From positions 19,541,936 through 19,605,935 of the forward strand of contig CM034233.1 of the NCBI GenBank assembly GCA_019916065.1: a DNA stretch of 64,000 nt. The letters run 5' to 3'. Positions 51,770-64,000 of this stretch are shown in pieces (within the stretch, counting starts at the first letter, position 1; each line of letters opens with the position of its first letter). The position numbers were made by a program, and so were the translations under genes. The DNA is from Vitellaria paradoxa. Lineage: Eukaryota > Streptophyta > Magnoliopsida > Ericales > Sapotaceae. The notes beneath the pieces are model-generated. The model was not told the DNA's origin, searched no databases, and saw only the letters and a program-made list of their open reading frames with translations.

Positions 51770-53475
51770 AACTCAAGAGCCCTTTTAAAAGTTGTAGGAG
51801 TCACTTGTAAAAATATTATGTTTTAAAAGTATACAACTTCTATTTTTGTCTTATTTTGGTTGTTATTTAAAAATTTATAATATTTATTTTTGTTTAATTT
51901 TGCCCCGCTCAGCAAAATTTTTGAGTCCACTCTTGAATACGAGGATACAAGTAATTTAGTTAAATAATAATTCATTCAATGTAACTAGCTAAAAGGTGTG
52001 ACCTATACCACAACAACACAGGGAGTCTTTAAGAAGAACAAATATAGTTTTTGTTGAGAATGAAGAGAGATATAATGGGAGAAGATGAAAAATTTTGTCA
52101 AAAAAATTATTTGACTTTTAATCTTTCAGAGACAATTTGAGATAGTGGGGTCAAAAAAATTTTCGTGAAGATAAAAAGTATTCAAATAAGTAATTTCTCT
52201 CTGTATCCAATTAGGTATTTCAGTAAAAGGGATAAAAAGTATCATAAAAGTTGTATAAGATAAAATCTAATTATCATAAAAAATAAAAATATTTGACAAT
52301 TAGTTAGACAAGAGTTTATATATATAGATATATATATTTATATAATAAAATAGGACGATTTTTGAAAATATTCCCTTTATAAAATAAGATCCAACAATTA
52401 AGAATTGTTTTTTTCTTTATTCAATAATTAAGATCATTTTTATTTTTTTAACTTCTCACTTAATTCTTATTTTAGTAGACCTCACTATCATTTATCTCAC
52501 AAAAGGTATGGGAATTTTAAATTTCACCATGTTTTAAGGAGATATCATATACATAAATTGCCAATTTAAATTCTGTCCCGTTATGATTTCTAGAAAGTTG
52601 AACATTCCAATTTAAAACACCATAATTTGTGTTTTCTTTTATAATGCTTATCAAAAATTAATTAGAAAGAGAAGGAGACCAAAACACATCTATTAACCGC
52701 TAGAGTCTAAAGTTTTGAAAAAATTTAAAATTCATAAATTATCATCTTTTTTAATTTGAACTTTTTGTCTAAAGTTTAAATTAAATAAAAAACTTAATAC
52801 TAATTTTATTCAGAGTGTCATAAACATGAGTTATTGCTAATATATATATATATATATATATAACGCACTACTAAAATTAATGAGAAGTGCTAATGACAAA
52901 GTGATAGAATTTAAACTATTAATTTGTAACAATATACTATTACTTTTACTGATAGTTATTATTTTAACAAAACTTATTTGAATTATAAATGAGTAAAAAG
53001 TGAAAATTATTATGGATTAAAATACTCTTAGATAAATTTTTGTAAATAAAAAATTATATTATAAAATTTAATTAACAAAAATATTCTAAAAAGTTTACTA
53101 AATTATAAAACTAAAGTGCCCAAAAAAATTTATTTAAGTGATAATTTGTCTTAATAAATTTATAAAATAATTATTTTAGTATGAAACATATATTTTTTTT
53201 GTTTGGTGTATGAGTAGATTTTATTAAAACTAAAACTATCAGCGTGAAAGAAAGAATATTGTTACAAGTTAATAGTTTACGAGGTTAATGTGTGACGTTT
53301 TTAGTTTACTAGGTTAATGTGTGATGTTTTATAATTGAGGGGTAAAATGGCACTTAGGAATATTTAGGAGTAATTTTGTAACTAATCCAAATCTTTATTT
53401 AATTAGACTTTAGATGAAAACTACTCTATATATATATATATTTACTGATTTAAATTTGCTTTTTTTGATAACCTT
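48795..53475. other. Intergenic AT-rich DNA, no gene seen
   Basis: About 4.7 kb without a supported gene. A repeated segment (ATTTTAATTTAAAATATTTTATATAAAAAG) occurs at about 50,175 and 50,395, each followed by a similar AAATTCAACA/TTGAAAATATTTC block. A CT microsatellite lies at about 51,737-51,770. Confidence 0.5.
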
Positions 53476-53951
53476 TACGTTTGGAGTGACAAAAAATAAA
53501 ATAAAATTAGATAAAGTGAGATAAGTTATGAGTTCATAATTCGTGCAGTGAAATAAAAATAAATTATTTTTAGAATTTTTTTATATTTTCATTATTTTTC
53601 ATAGTTTTTCTCACTCTAAATGAAACTTAAGGGTGCGTTTCGACTAGTAAAAAGTAAGACCAAATATAATAAAATAAGATAAGTTATGGTTCATAATTTG
53701 TGTAGTGAAATAAAAAATGAATAACTTTTAGAATTTTTCAATATTTTTTGTCGTTTTTTAGAATTTTTTTTACTCCAAATGAAATGTAAAGGTGCGTTTG
53801 GCATGGTAAAAAGTGAAAAAAAAAGATAAATTAAAATAAGTGATGAGTTTATAATTTGTGTAATGAAATAAAAAGTAAATAATTTCTAAAATATTTTAAT
53901 ACTTATTTTATTTTATTTAATTTTTTTTTGACACACTAAATGCTAACTTAA
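53476..53951. mobile_element. Three MITE-like units in tandem
   Basis: Three units of about 155-160 bp follow one another, each starting with a GTTTGG/GTTTCG-type end (ACGTTTGGAGTG, GGGTGCGTTTCGAC, AGGTGCGTTTGGC). Each has a middle with ATAATTYGTGYAGTGAAATA and a right end such as CTCCAAATGAAATG. TAA lies at the unit borders near 53,628 and 53,788. Confidence 0.6.
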
Positions 53952-54167
53952 AAAAAAAAAAAAAAAAAAACTGGCTTCGAACGCCATTCCTCTCCCAACC
54001 TTGGCCGTTGACTTCGCATCCAAGCTCGCCCTTGTTTGTACCTCATTGTTATTAGTCACCCACAATTATCAACAAAATCCTCTCCCTTTCTGTAACTGAA
54101 TTCTCTCCGCCATTAAGGCGGAAATATAGTGGTTAATACTCTTTAATTTCTAGTCAATTTTAGCTCG

Positions 54168-57100
54168 ATGATGATTCCCCGATTTGCCTTCGCCTCTGTT
54201 CTTGTGGTGCTAGGGTTCCTATCCTACACCGCCCAATCGCTCCGGTTCGAGCTCCAATCGGGTCACACCAAATGCATAACCGAAGACATCAAGAGTAATT
54301 CCATGACCGTTGGCAAGTACAGCATAGTCAACCCCGACGATGGCCAGCACTTGCCCCAATCTCACAAGATCTCCGTCACCGTACGTATTCTTTTTTCCGG
54401 AACTATTGTTTCTTGCATTTTCTCGGCTGCCAAAAGGAGATCCTCGCAATCTGGGAAAAAAATGGCAATTTTATTTTCTTGGCAGCGAAAATGAGGATTC
54501 AGGTTTTTTTTTTTTTCGTTCTTAGGTGACGTCGGCGTATGGGAATACGTATCACTCGGCGGACCATGTCGCGACCGGACAGTTTGCTTTTCAGGCGTCG
54601 GAGGCTGGGGACTACATGGCTTGCTTTTTTGGGGACGAGCACAAGCCGGAGACGACGATGACGGTTGAGTTCGAATGGAAGACTGGTGTGGCTGCTAAGG
54701 ATTGGACCAACGTTGCTAAGAAAGGATCAATCGATGTGAGTCTCTTTTGCTTTTAATGTTGGCGTTTGTTCTTTCGTTTTCTAATGAGTTCTTCTGTTTG
54801 ATTTGTTGTGATTTGGAGTTTTCCCCTTTTTTTTTTTTTTTTTTCAATTTGTTGGTCACAAATGAGATTTGGGTGGAAAGGGTCTTATAATTAATAGAAC
54901 TTTGGTTTTTATTGTCGTTTGATTTTTGGATTTTGTCATATGTGGGTTAGATGAAAATTTTACCTAACAAAAGAGGGTTATATGAATTTGACTGCTCTCA
55001 AATAAGGAAAAAAAATTATAAAAGCATGGACCATTTTTCAGAAGTTACTTCCAGTTTACTCCTATTGAGAGGAACAAGGGATTCGAAACATGATGGATGT
55101 GATGATCATGGTTGGACGCCATAATCATAAGAGAGAGAGAGAGAGAGCAACTGGAAGCAATAATCTTAGACTGTGGAATGAATTCTCCTACAGTAGTATG
55201 TCATTGGAAAGTATTTAGTTTGTTCACCAGATGTATGATACTGGAACATGCATGCCCTCCCAATACATAGTAACACATAAGATACTATGATCTGCACTGT
55301 TTAATTTCATTGGTAGGGCACACATGTTCCGGGAGATAAAACTTATATTTCTTTCTCTTCCTTAAATATAGATATAGATATAGAAAACTAGGAAAACTCT
55401 CTCTTCCTTGTATAAATGATAAAAAAATCTAGGATTTGTTTGATATAGACTTGTCTAATGTATGGATACAAAAATGTAGGGTGAGAACAATCCATTTTAC
55501 TTTTTGCTAAAAGTAAATTCCTTCTATATGTTTTTGTGTCAAAGTCCATATGTTAACTTTTGTTTGTTTAATTTATTATTATTTGGAGTTTGCAATTGTA
55601 TTATTAAAAGTTATTTAAAAATCTTAAAATAAAATAAGAGAAGAAAGAATATTATAATTAATAATTAAGAAAGAAAAGAATTTTATAGATCACTCAAACT
55701 CTCTGCAGAATGTAGGTTGTTAAGAAAAACTACTTTTTCTTAACAATCCATTAAAAAAAAAAAAAGCCCTATATTTTTACATTTATATAAGGAAGAGAGA
55801 GAGCCTTCTTACATTTTCTGTATCTATATTGAACGAAGAATGAGAATCCCCTCTATCCCATGTGTTAGATGTTAGATTGATTCTAGTTCCATATGAGGGG
55901 GGAGGAAAGACTCACCATCATTTGGACAAGTCAGATTGGCACCATAGCCCCCCCCCCCTTTTATCCATGGTGCTATCATCCTTTCTGAAAATGATTTTCT
56001 TTAATGAGCCTCCTATGTCCTCCTTGGTTTTTTTTTTTTTTTTGGACATAAAATTATATACTAATCCAAGATGTCAAGGGGTTGCTACTCAACTACAAAA
56101 CAACTAAGTAAAATATAAAGATGAAATATTAAACTCCCATATGCTCTACGAAGGACAAAACCTACGCAAATCCTGGGGTTTTTTTTGGGGGGGTCAATTA
56201 TATAAAATAGACAAAAATTTACACGATGCTTCAGTACTCAATTCCTTTTTTTTTTTTTTTAATTTCTTCTCCCCACTAAACCTCTAGTTCATGGTTAACC
56301 TTATCAAGATAGAATCAAATTCTACAGCTCTTTAGCCCAAAAGCAATGAATATATCAACCATTAGAGATCTATATATCTCTACAAAACTCTACAAATTTC
56401 TATAAAATTCAAAATTTCTACTCACTGCGTAAATTACGAGGCTACAACTTTTACGAATTTATACTAACTTTTATATCTCCAAACACCGTATATAGCTTTG
56501 GATTTGTTCTGTAGTTTGCTTTGTTGATTGTGGCTCTTATGTTGAATCAAAATGAAAAATTGGATTTGTTCTGGTAGTTCACTTCATTGCTTTGTGGGCT
56601 TTATGTTAAAACAAAATGAAATATTGATTTTAGGTTAGAAATGAGATGCAAGGATCATATCATGTTCTCCCCCTTTGAATTATATATATATGTATATATA
56701 TGTAGCTTTGTGAATTTAACTCATTTACTGCTGTACTATATCAAGTAAACTTCTTTTTTTGAATGTTCCATTGCACTAAGCCTTTTTCTAAGTTCCCAAG
56801 GGTTTATTATAGGGGTGCAACTTGGATGAAACCTTGCCAATTTGAACCCTGCCCTAAATATTTGAGTTTTGGCCATCCTTTACCTAGCATGGGTTGGGAA
56901 ACGAAAATTCAACTTCAATTTGGGTTGAGTTGTGCTAATTATTCTAAACCCCGATCTTATATATATGCACGTGTGTATGTGATTTGTATTATATATTTCA
57001 CACATAGGCCCCGTTTGGAGTAAGAATAAACAAGATAAATTGAGATAAAATGTGGTTTGGGATTAATTTTGATGCCTTTTTTTTGAATAGTAGTAAACCG

Positions 57101-59714
57101 TGAGAACAGTTTTCCAAATCCGTTCCCAGATTCAAAAAAATTCACATAAAATAGCGACAATTGTACTCGTTTGAAAGCTTTTAACACGAAGAATATGAAT
57201 GTAAAAAAAAATTTACGCATTCGGTTAACTTACTTTCAAATTTTTTGTTTTTTTAGTGAAATATTGAAACTTTTTGAAATTAGTAATGGCGGAAAAATTA
57301 GAGGTATAAGGGTTGTTGGAGATTTATAGTGATTTATAGTGTTTGTTAGGAATGCCAAACGGGGCCATAAAATATAAAATTAAAAATATTAAAATTGCGT
57401 TGTAGCATAAAAAAGAGAGAAGTTAATCTAAACTGTTAGTTTATTTATGTGTATGTTTGATTCTAGTCCCGTTTTTTTATTATATAATAATTGTTAAATA
57501 GAAAATGAATTGGGGTAAATCCAACCTGAATAATCTGAATTAACATAAGCTCAACTCAACCGAAGATCAAATTAGCAATAACTTGAACAACCTGAAACCC
57601 AACCAAAGCCTAAATGAATTTGAGCTTGGGCTTAAATGTCCCAATCGAGATCAGGTTGTGCTAAGCCTAAGCATGCTACTTCAAATTCGAGCTAAGCCTG
57701 GGCTAACGCATAGCTCCAGAGTCCGCTCAACCCCTAGATTATTATTATGATAAAAAATACGATAAAATTCAAAATTATGTCAGTTTGCTTTTTTTGTTTG
57801 TTATGATGTAGCTTCTAGATTATTATGTCTAGGGGCAGACCCTTGGAAAATGGAGGGTAATAACCCGACCCCCCCCCCCCCAAAAAAAAAAAAAAAAGAA
57901 AGAAATAAAATTCCAGTTCGATCCTGATTATGTGTATCTAAGGAAATCTAATATTTTGAATAATTCTTCACAGTTATCTTTTATGGTTGGGTGGTTACTA
58001 CTAAATTTGGGTTGGTATGAGGTAAAACAGTACGCAGTCAAATTCAACTTATGTTTGCATGTGTTGCCTTGGTTTTCAAAGCAAACAAATGCTAATGGTT
58101 TACATTTTGATATATTCCTTTTTGTTGTGAGTAATGTTATATGGGGTGCGTTTGGCATGATGAAAAACTTTAAAAAACTCTGAAAATCTTTAAAAATTAT
58201 TCATTTTTTATCTCACTACACGAATTACAAACCCACAAGTTTTATCAAATTATCACATTTTATCTCACTTTTAGTCACTTCAAACGCTCCCATACTTAGA
58301 AAAATTATCTAGAAAAAATTATCAAAATGATGTGCCAACCTTGTGGGCCTGTCACTTCAACAAAAGTGTAACTCATTGAAGTCCCTCTTTATTGCTCAAA
58401 ATGTCATTGACGCATCTTTCTAATTCAACTTTTTGAGCAATATATATATATATTTGTATATATTTGGTTGTAAAGCATTTTCTTTGTTATTATTCAATAT
58501 TGTTAAAATCGCGATTTAAATCGTAAAATCGTACGATTTTACGATGTTATAGAGCAAGACCTTGTTAAATCGCATCAAAATCGGTTTTGACGGTAAAATT
58601 GGTGAAAAGCGATTTTATGGGGTAAAATCGGTAAAATTCCGATTTTACTTACGATTTTACGATTTTAACGATTTAAAAAAATTAAGGTTTTTTTTTTTTT
58701 TTATAGTTACAACTAATTAAGAGAGGTCATATTGTAAAAAGCCAAATTGGGTTAAAACCCTCACACGGCCAGAAGAATACTCAACTGTAAAAAGCAATTA
58801 ATCTGTGGATTATGTGCAAGTTTGGGCAGCCGCGCGAAGGAAAAACGGAGGACGAGCAAAGAGAGATCCAGCAAAAATTCTGTTGGTTGTGTAACTTGTG
58901 TGTTTGGAAGACTTTTGTTATTTTCTTTGAGGCTTAGACTTTCAAGTTTGTGTTGTAGAATATATTTTCATCTTAATCTTAAATTTTTTTCTTTTATATT
59001 AGTTTTTTTTATATTTTATTTTTTAAGTGAATTAATAGAAAGATCATGGTGGGATTTGAATCCACATTACTAGTCATAAAGTGAGTGTTTTTCCACTCAA
59101 ACGACATGATCGTATCAAATTGAAAGTTCTAAATGTTAAAATATTATATTATACAGACTGTGATTTCAAAAATTAAGTTGTAAGTAAAATCTTACGATTT
59201 TACGATTCGATTTTACAACCCCTCAACCGATTTTAGGTAAAATTCCGATTTTAACAACATTGTTATTATTTATGTAAAATTAACGCTAACCTTGAACGTT
59301 CAATTTGCTTTTGTCGTAGTTGGGTTAACTTTTTCATTTTCTTTGCCTATCAGTTCATGGAATCAGAGCTGAAGAAGCTATTTGACACTGTTAATTCTAT
59401 TCATGATGAGATGTTCTACCTTCGCGAAAGGTTAGTAAAACAGTAACCACCCCCCCCCCCCTTTTCCCAAAAAAAAAAAAGAGGAGGAAAGAAAAAAAAA
59501 TGTATGCAATCCTCTCTCTTCGTTAATTTATCATGGGCAGTTTTTACAAGTACTTGATGCTTGTTGCAGGGAGGAAGAAATGCAGGAGCTTAACCGAAAC
59601 ACTACCTCAAGAATGGCTTGGTTGAGCTTTCTTTCACTTTTCATTTGCTTATCGGTAGCGGGTTTGCAACTCTGGCACTTGAAGACCTTTTTCGAGAAGA
59701 AGAAGCTTATATAA
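54168..59714 (+). CDS. p24-delta family (EMP24/GP25L) cargo receptor
   Basis: Four exons, 54168-54380, 54526-54735, 59354-59430 and 59570-59714, join in phase to 645 nt, 214 aa, the usual plant p24-delta length. p24 proteins cycle between ER and Golgi in COPI/COPII vesicles and help to sort cargo, including GPI-anchored proteins. Residues 1-24 are a signal peptide. The lumenal GOLD domain has the conserved cysteines C36 and C104 (GDYMACFF). A coiled coil (about 142-175, ELKKLFDTVNSIHDEMFYLR) is followed by an N-glycosylation sequon N177-T-T, one membrane helix (about 183-201) and a short cytosolic tail with FF (207-208) and the dilysine ER-retrieval signal KKLI at the very C terminus. M1 or M2 could be the start. 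Intron 3 is 4.6 kb and packed with transposons; the splice signals at both ends look good. Confidence 0.95.
56810..57736. mobile_element. hAT-like element in p24 intron 3, split by a nested MITE
   Basis: It starts TAGGGGTGCAAC and ends GCTCAACCCCTA, the TAGGGG type of hAT end. The flanking 8-mers GTTTATTA (56,802-56,809) and GATTATTA (57,737-57,744) agree in seven positions, fitting an 8-bp duplication. The interior has repeated GGGTTGAG/CTCAACC and AGCTTGGGCT motifs. A 360-bp MITE at 57,007-57,366 interrupts it. No transposase is visible. Confidence 0.65.
57007..57366. mobile_element. MITE with perfect 12-bp inverted ends
   Basis: GGCCCCGTTTGG at the left and CCAAACGGGGCC at the right are exact inverted repeats. 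ATA flanks both sides (57,004-57,006 and 57,367-57,369), suggesting a 3-bp duplication. It lies inside the hAT-like element. The interior resembles 19,190-19,523. Confidence 0.85.
58142..58291. mobile_element. Short MITE in p24 intron 3
   Basis: The left end TGGGGTGCGTTTGG and the right end TTCAAACGCTCCC are inverted matches, flanked by ATA (58,139-58,141 and 58,292-58,294). It is 150 bp, and its TATCTCACTACACGAATTAC interior is shared with other elements of the TTTGG family here. Confidence 0.65.
58495..59262. mobile_element. hAT-like or Mutator-like non-autonomous element in p24 intron 3
   Basis: Exact 8-bp duplication TTATTATT at 58,487-58,494 and 59,263-59,270. Termini CAATATTGTTAAAATCG and CGATTTTAACAACATTG are inverted repeats with one mismatch in 17. 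Sub-terminal arrays of AAATCG/CGATTTTACG fill both ends, a pattern common in non-autonomous hAT elements. No transposase. A tRNA-like sequence sits inside. Confidence 0.75.
59042..59111 (-). other. tRNA-like fossil inside the element at 58.5-59.3 kb
   Basis: On the minus strand a 70-base sequence has a perfect 7-bp acceptor-type stem GATCATG/CATGATC, a D-arm-like GTTTGAGTGGAAAAAC and a T-arm-like GTGGATTCAAATCCCAC. The anticodon stem does not pair well and there is no clear anticodon, so it is not a functional tRNA. Confidence 0.45.
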
Positions 59715-61059
59715 CTCGTGCCTGGAATTATTTTGTAGTTTTCCTTGTGTACAATTTTCCTCAGTGACAATTTGAGGTATGAATAATTAAAATATGTACC
59801 AACAACAATTTAATGTGCACAAAGAACATTGTCCTTTCTCACGTGTTGTTTTGTATTAAACTAGAATGTCATCTGATCTTTTGGTTTGGTCCAAAGTAAC
59901 GACCTTTCCATGGGATTAGGGGTATAATTTTAAGTCGAAAGGTTACAAGAATAACTATTTTTTTCCATGTTTTTAGGACTAGGGCTAAAGCACTTGAATG
60001 ACGTTCTAGTATTGCTAGGAAAGAAAAATCAGATTATGCGGAGTTTTCTATCTCATAGCCTGTGTTTTTTTATTAGACTTGGAAATAACAGATGATAAAG
60101 CGAGGTAGGGACGAATTGTTTCTCCAACGGTCCAACCTGTTCGGATGGGAAAGGAGAGGTAACACAGTTTGGATGGAAGGGAGAGATGTACAGTAAGGGG
60201 AGATGGACTCCTTGTTCTCGCATTCCACTCGGTTCTCACGCTTTTATCTTTCACCGCACAATTTGTTTTCGTTCTGCACAAGGCCCCCTCCGCTGGAGCT
60301 TCCAGTAAGAGTCTTTCACAACATAAATGCTATTGTTTTGAAATAGCGAACGAAGAAACATCTAAAATAATAATGATAACTGAGATACACAAAACAAAGT
60401 CAGCAATTACCGCGCACATCTCAAAAGGGTTTAACCAATCAATATAGATTCCCCCAGCCAATAGTCATAAAATCCTGAAATTCCTTGGAATTCAAAATAT
60501 GTAACAAATAAACTGTCTCAGCTTTTACAAATTTTTTTTTTGGTTGGGGGGGGGGGGTGGGGTGAGGGGGTTGGGTTTGGAACAAAACAGAGTGTAAGGC
60601 CTGAGCAATAGTAGCCTTCACAACTGAGTAGGAAATATTAAGATCTACTGTTTAGACGGACAAACAGCACAAACAGTGGATGGTTCAGAATATTGTTTGT
60701 CCACTCACTTTAAACCACAACAAATTACAACGTAACAGGGAGAGAAAAAAGAAACAAAAGGAAAAAAGGAGGACGTTCTAGTTGGAGGATGAAAATTATT
60801 TTTTAAATGTTGATTTGGGACATACCCCTGACGCACTTCCAATATCAGATGGAATACCAGTAACTCTGTCAATTATACTGAATTCCTGAATTAAAAATAA
60901 ATAAATAAATAAAGCCAAATCAGTTGCAGCTAAACTCTCGCACGCGTACCAGTTAATTCTATTCACAGTGCAACCAAAAGGGGGTACAAGGGGAGATTGG
61001 TAACGGGAAATTTTTTTTCCCAATCTCTGTCTGGCCTTGCTTAGGGTTCATTAATCATG
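59715..61059. other. Intergenic spacer between convergent p24 and kinase genes
   Basis: The two genes point towards each other, so this holds both 3' UTRs and spacer. A G run lies at 60,547-60,557. No coding region is supported; a tATAAATAAATAAATAAA run lies near 60,896. Confidence 0.55.
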
Positions 61060-63922
61060 TCATGAAGCAAAGATATGCCAATGATGATCTGACGATATGG
61101 TTTCCTTAATCTTTTCAAGCCTCTTCAGAATTTCCAAGAAAGAGGGTCTTTTGTTCATGTCTACAGCCCAGCACTCTTCCGTTAACCTAAAAGAGTTTGA
61201 CCACACAAACATATATTAGCATCCCGAAATTCCAGGTCTCAACGGGTCATGCCATCACATGGTAACTGCTACAGTTTAAGCTAAGAAAAATAAGATCGTA
61301 TAGTTTAGGTTCAAGTCAGAAGATGAACAAGGGCAGGAGCTACAGACAAAATAAAAGAAGTGCTTAGGAAAATATGTAAATGATTGAAGGTGCAGATGAA
61401 TAACAAGCACACCCACAACAGATGCCTGAGAATTAAAAAGTTCAAAGTCAGACAATGTACAACAATACAAGTTAATTCCTCAACACAACTACTCCAGAAC
61501 AATTTCACAAATCGTGTGTGTCAACATTCAACTGTATCAAGAGCAATATTTCAGAAAATAGGAGAGGATACGTTAGACATCTGCCTACCAATCCTCCCCG
61601 TCTGTCATTCTTTATCAATTTCTTTTGCTATTATTAGAATTAGAATCCAAAGTTTCAAAGCAAACATAAAAGATTCAATTTTAAATTGACAACAACGAGA
61701 AAGTCAGATATTAAGGAGGATAAGAGAAAAAATACAACCCAATGCAAAACTCCTACACTGGAGAGTTTGGGGAGAGTCACCATTTGCAAATAAATAGGTT
61801 GATTCCAGGTAGGATATTTTTCCAAAAACTTGAACCAAGATGGAGGGCATGTGACTTTCTAGAGGGCTGAGTAATGAAAGAATATCTACAAAGGTAGCTG
61901 CAACTCCCCTTTAAAAAAAATAAATAAATAATGCCATATCTATTAAATGCGTGTAGTCAAAATGGCGATACAAGCATGGGTGGAATTGATAAACAGGATA
62001 GAATATAGCATTGATCAGAACCTAAGGGTAGCACTAGTTGAGGTCAAGATGAAAAATAGTCGTGTAATAAAGAGTAACATGGTTTTGTCACCAAATTTTG
62101 ACATCAAATGTCCATATCGATATGATAAGGATCCACTTCCACAAAGTTTTACCGTTCAGAAATTTTTTGCTACTATAAATTTTAAACAATCTTATTCACA
62201 TTCAGATTAATGCCATACAATACGAGTTCTATAATAGCAGAATTTAACATGCAACAAACAGGTGGTTTATCTTCAGTTTTTAAACTAACATTGTTCCAAT
62301 TTTTAAGATGCATTTGAAGGGACGTAGAATCTGAACGGCAGGAGCTCAGATCCCTAGGCCCTCATATATAGTTGCAAAAATAATCCCTGCATGAGTTTAC
62401 CTCTTGGGTTCCAAATCATCCACTAAGGGAATTTTTTGTCGCTCACAGCAAATAACTATCAAATTTTCTTCCTTTACAGATACAAGTCAACAAGTATCAA
62501 TGAAGAACATGGATTGCCAAATTAACATTTGGGCTCAAGTTGTAGTCCATGCATATGAGGTATGCTGCCAGCCATAGAATCTTTGAAGACTAAAAAAATT
62601 GCAATTGACTTACTCTCTCAATTCATGAATGTAACCTTTTGCTCTGAACATAGGCCTGTGTCCTTCTGCCACGAACTTGGCTGCTTCATAAGGTTCATAG
62701 TGAGACATCGGTGGGTCACCTTCAAGCATCTACACCATTTAAGAATGATATAAAATTAACTTATTTCCATCAGTTTATATCTTCACAATTCTTAAGGAAC
62801 CAAAATTACCTCATATAGTATCATCGCAAATGAGAAAACATCAACCTTCTTATCATATTTCCGGTGCTTGAAAACTTCAGGAGCCATGTATCGGTCTTTT
62901 ATTTTACATCAAGAAGTGACAAGAAAATTCTAAGAATTTTTCTATAACATTAAACATATAAATATATGTGCTTATCAAAAATATAAATATACAATGCTAC
63001 AACATAAAATATATAAATATATATACTTATCAAAAATATTAATATACAACACTCACAGCTTCCAGTCTCGCCAGTCATTTTGTAGACATCGTGAGAATTT
63101 TTAACCCTAATAAGCTTACTTAGTCCAAAGTCCCCAACTTTCAGATGGTCTGCACTGGAATTGACTAGAAGAACATTCCTAAAAAATAGCACCACATTCA
63201 GACTCAGAGTTACAAATATGAAAATCACCATCCAAAACCAAGAGAAACATAGATTTTCAACCCCACAACCCAACTATTTAAGTGCAAAACAAGACTAAAT
63301 GTCCATGCAGATCTGGAAAAAAATATACTCACCTTGGCTTTAGGTCTCTGTGAATTATAACATTTGGTTCATTGTGAAGATAAGCCATGCCTCTGGTCAA
63401 ATAAGATTACAAAATTCATATTAGAATTTAAATCAAAATCAGTAAAGCTGCAATTGCAATATGGAAAACAACTAGGAAATCATTCTAGGCTATTATAACT
63501 TCTCATATTTTGATTTTATCAAATGTATTAAAACATTGCACAACATGAGGCGATAAGGGACTGACAAGAATTAGAAGGCTAACTTGCTTTTCCTAATGGA
63601 AGTAGATGAGAGAAAACGCCATTACCTGGCAATGTCTAATGCCAAGTTAATAGCCGTTGATGGACTAAGTGCACCCTTTTCCTTCAGATACATGTGAAGG
63701 TCACCCTATAACAAATATTAACAAATGCTATCATTTAGCATAGCAAAATTACTTTTTATCAGAAATCAAAATCTGTGCTTTGAAACACAAAATTCATTTA
63801 CCCCTCGTAGATACTCCGTAATTAACATTAGAGGCTTTCTTTCAGTTACAGCTCCAAGGAATTGCACTATATTAGGGTGGCGAAGCTTCACTAGCAAATT
63901 CACCTCATGCCTGAAGTCCTGA
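61060..63922 (-). CDS. VIK: VIK/ILK-type Raf-like protein kinase, C-terminal part (5' end outside window)
   Basis: Seven 3' exons are visible: 63922-63802, 63705-63626, 63392-63333, 63178-63057, 62895-62810, 62729-62614, 61186-61060. All are GT-AG and in phase, encoding about 236 residues to the stop at 61,060; the first exon here begins with an AG acceptor, so the gene continues to the right. Kinase subdomains run in order: VNLLVKLRHPNIVQFLGA, LITEYLRGGDLHMYLKEKG, catalytic loop IIHRDLKPRNVLL, DFGLSK, activation segment to TGSYRYMAPEVF, and VDVFSFAMILYEMLEGDPP. The C terminus (SSDHHWHIFAS) resembles Arabidopsis VIK, a Raf-like MAP3K of the ankyrin/integrin-linked-kinase group that interacts with the receptor VH1. 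HRD and DFG are intact, so it should be active. The ankyrin repeats expected upstream are outside the window. The last intron is 1.4 kb. Confidence 0.9.
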
Positions 63923-64000
63923 CTGAATAAAAGAAGCAGAACATAAGGTCATTTAAAGAGAAAAAGGTAACAGTGGTTCATGCAAAAATGCAAAAACATA

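Noticed and set aside
59042..59111. Functional tRNA gene
   Set aside because: Anticodon stem does not pair and no clear anticodon; kept only as a tRNA-like fossil.
61187..62613. Open stretches in the last intron of the kinase gene
   Set aside because: No kinase-like or other conserved peptide; exon phases on both sides join correctly without them.

Overview
The window is nuclear DNA from a flowering plant, most likely a eudicot. The evidence is AT-rich sequence, GT-AG introns, plant-type gene families (PHO1, tau-class GST, GCK-domain, plant p24-delta, VIK-type kinase) and many plant transposable elements. Exact species is not determinable by reading alone. I resolved six complete genes and the 3' part of a seventh, checking splice sites and reading phase exon by exon.

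Layout. 1.6-8.2 kb (+): a 13-exon PHO1-family phosphate exporter (788 aa). 9.2-9.8 kb (+): an intronless GCK-domain protein with a CX2C plus twin CX9C cysteine pattern. 12.1-32.6 kb: a tandem segmental duplication. Unit A (12,118-23,836) and unit B (23,837-32,563) each carry a LINE remnant, one tau-class GST gene (- strand, two exons, 231 aa; GSTU17-like) and the last exon of an O-fucosyltransferase gene. Only unit B runs into the complete O-fucosyltransferase (32.2-36.4 kb, - strand, 8 exons, 505 aa); the unit A copy is a broken last exon. 54.2-59.7 kb (+): a p24-delta cargo receptor (214 aa, 4 exons) with a 4.6 kb intron full of transposons. 61.1-63.9 kb (-): the C-terminal kinase region of a VIK/ILK-type Raf-like kinase that continues beyond the right edge.

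Between the genes the DNA is mostly transposon wreckage, much of it dateable. Comparing units A and B exposes single-copy empty sites for three insertions: a 1.36 kb solo LTR, an A-only MITE with TTA duplication and a B-only MITE with TAA duplication. These elements moved after the duplication. Other elements with readable target-site duplications are a 1.1 kb non-autonomous copia-type element, a 2.3 kb gag-only copia element, four tRNA-derived SINEs, several Tourist/Harbinger-like MITEs and two hAT-like elements. A SINE triplet at 29.3-30.0 kb includes a near-perfect inverted pair with roughly 210 bp arms.

The genes do not form one pathway; they are ordinary, independently regulated plant genes. 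I see no new multi-gene system. The most interesting points are the GST pair, in which the catalytic serine is cysteine in one copy and the TATA box is damaged in the other; the Mia40-like cysteine layout of the GCK protein; and the unusually legible history of the tandem duplication.
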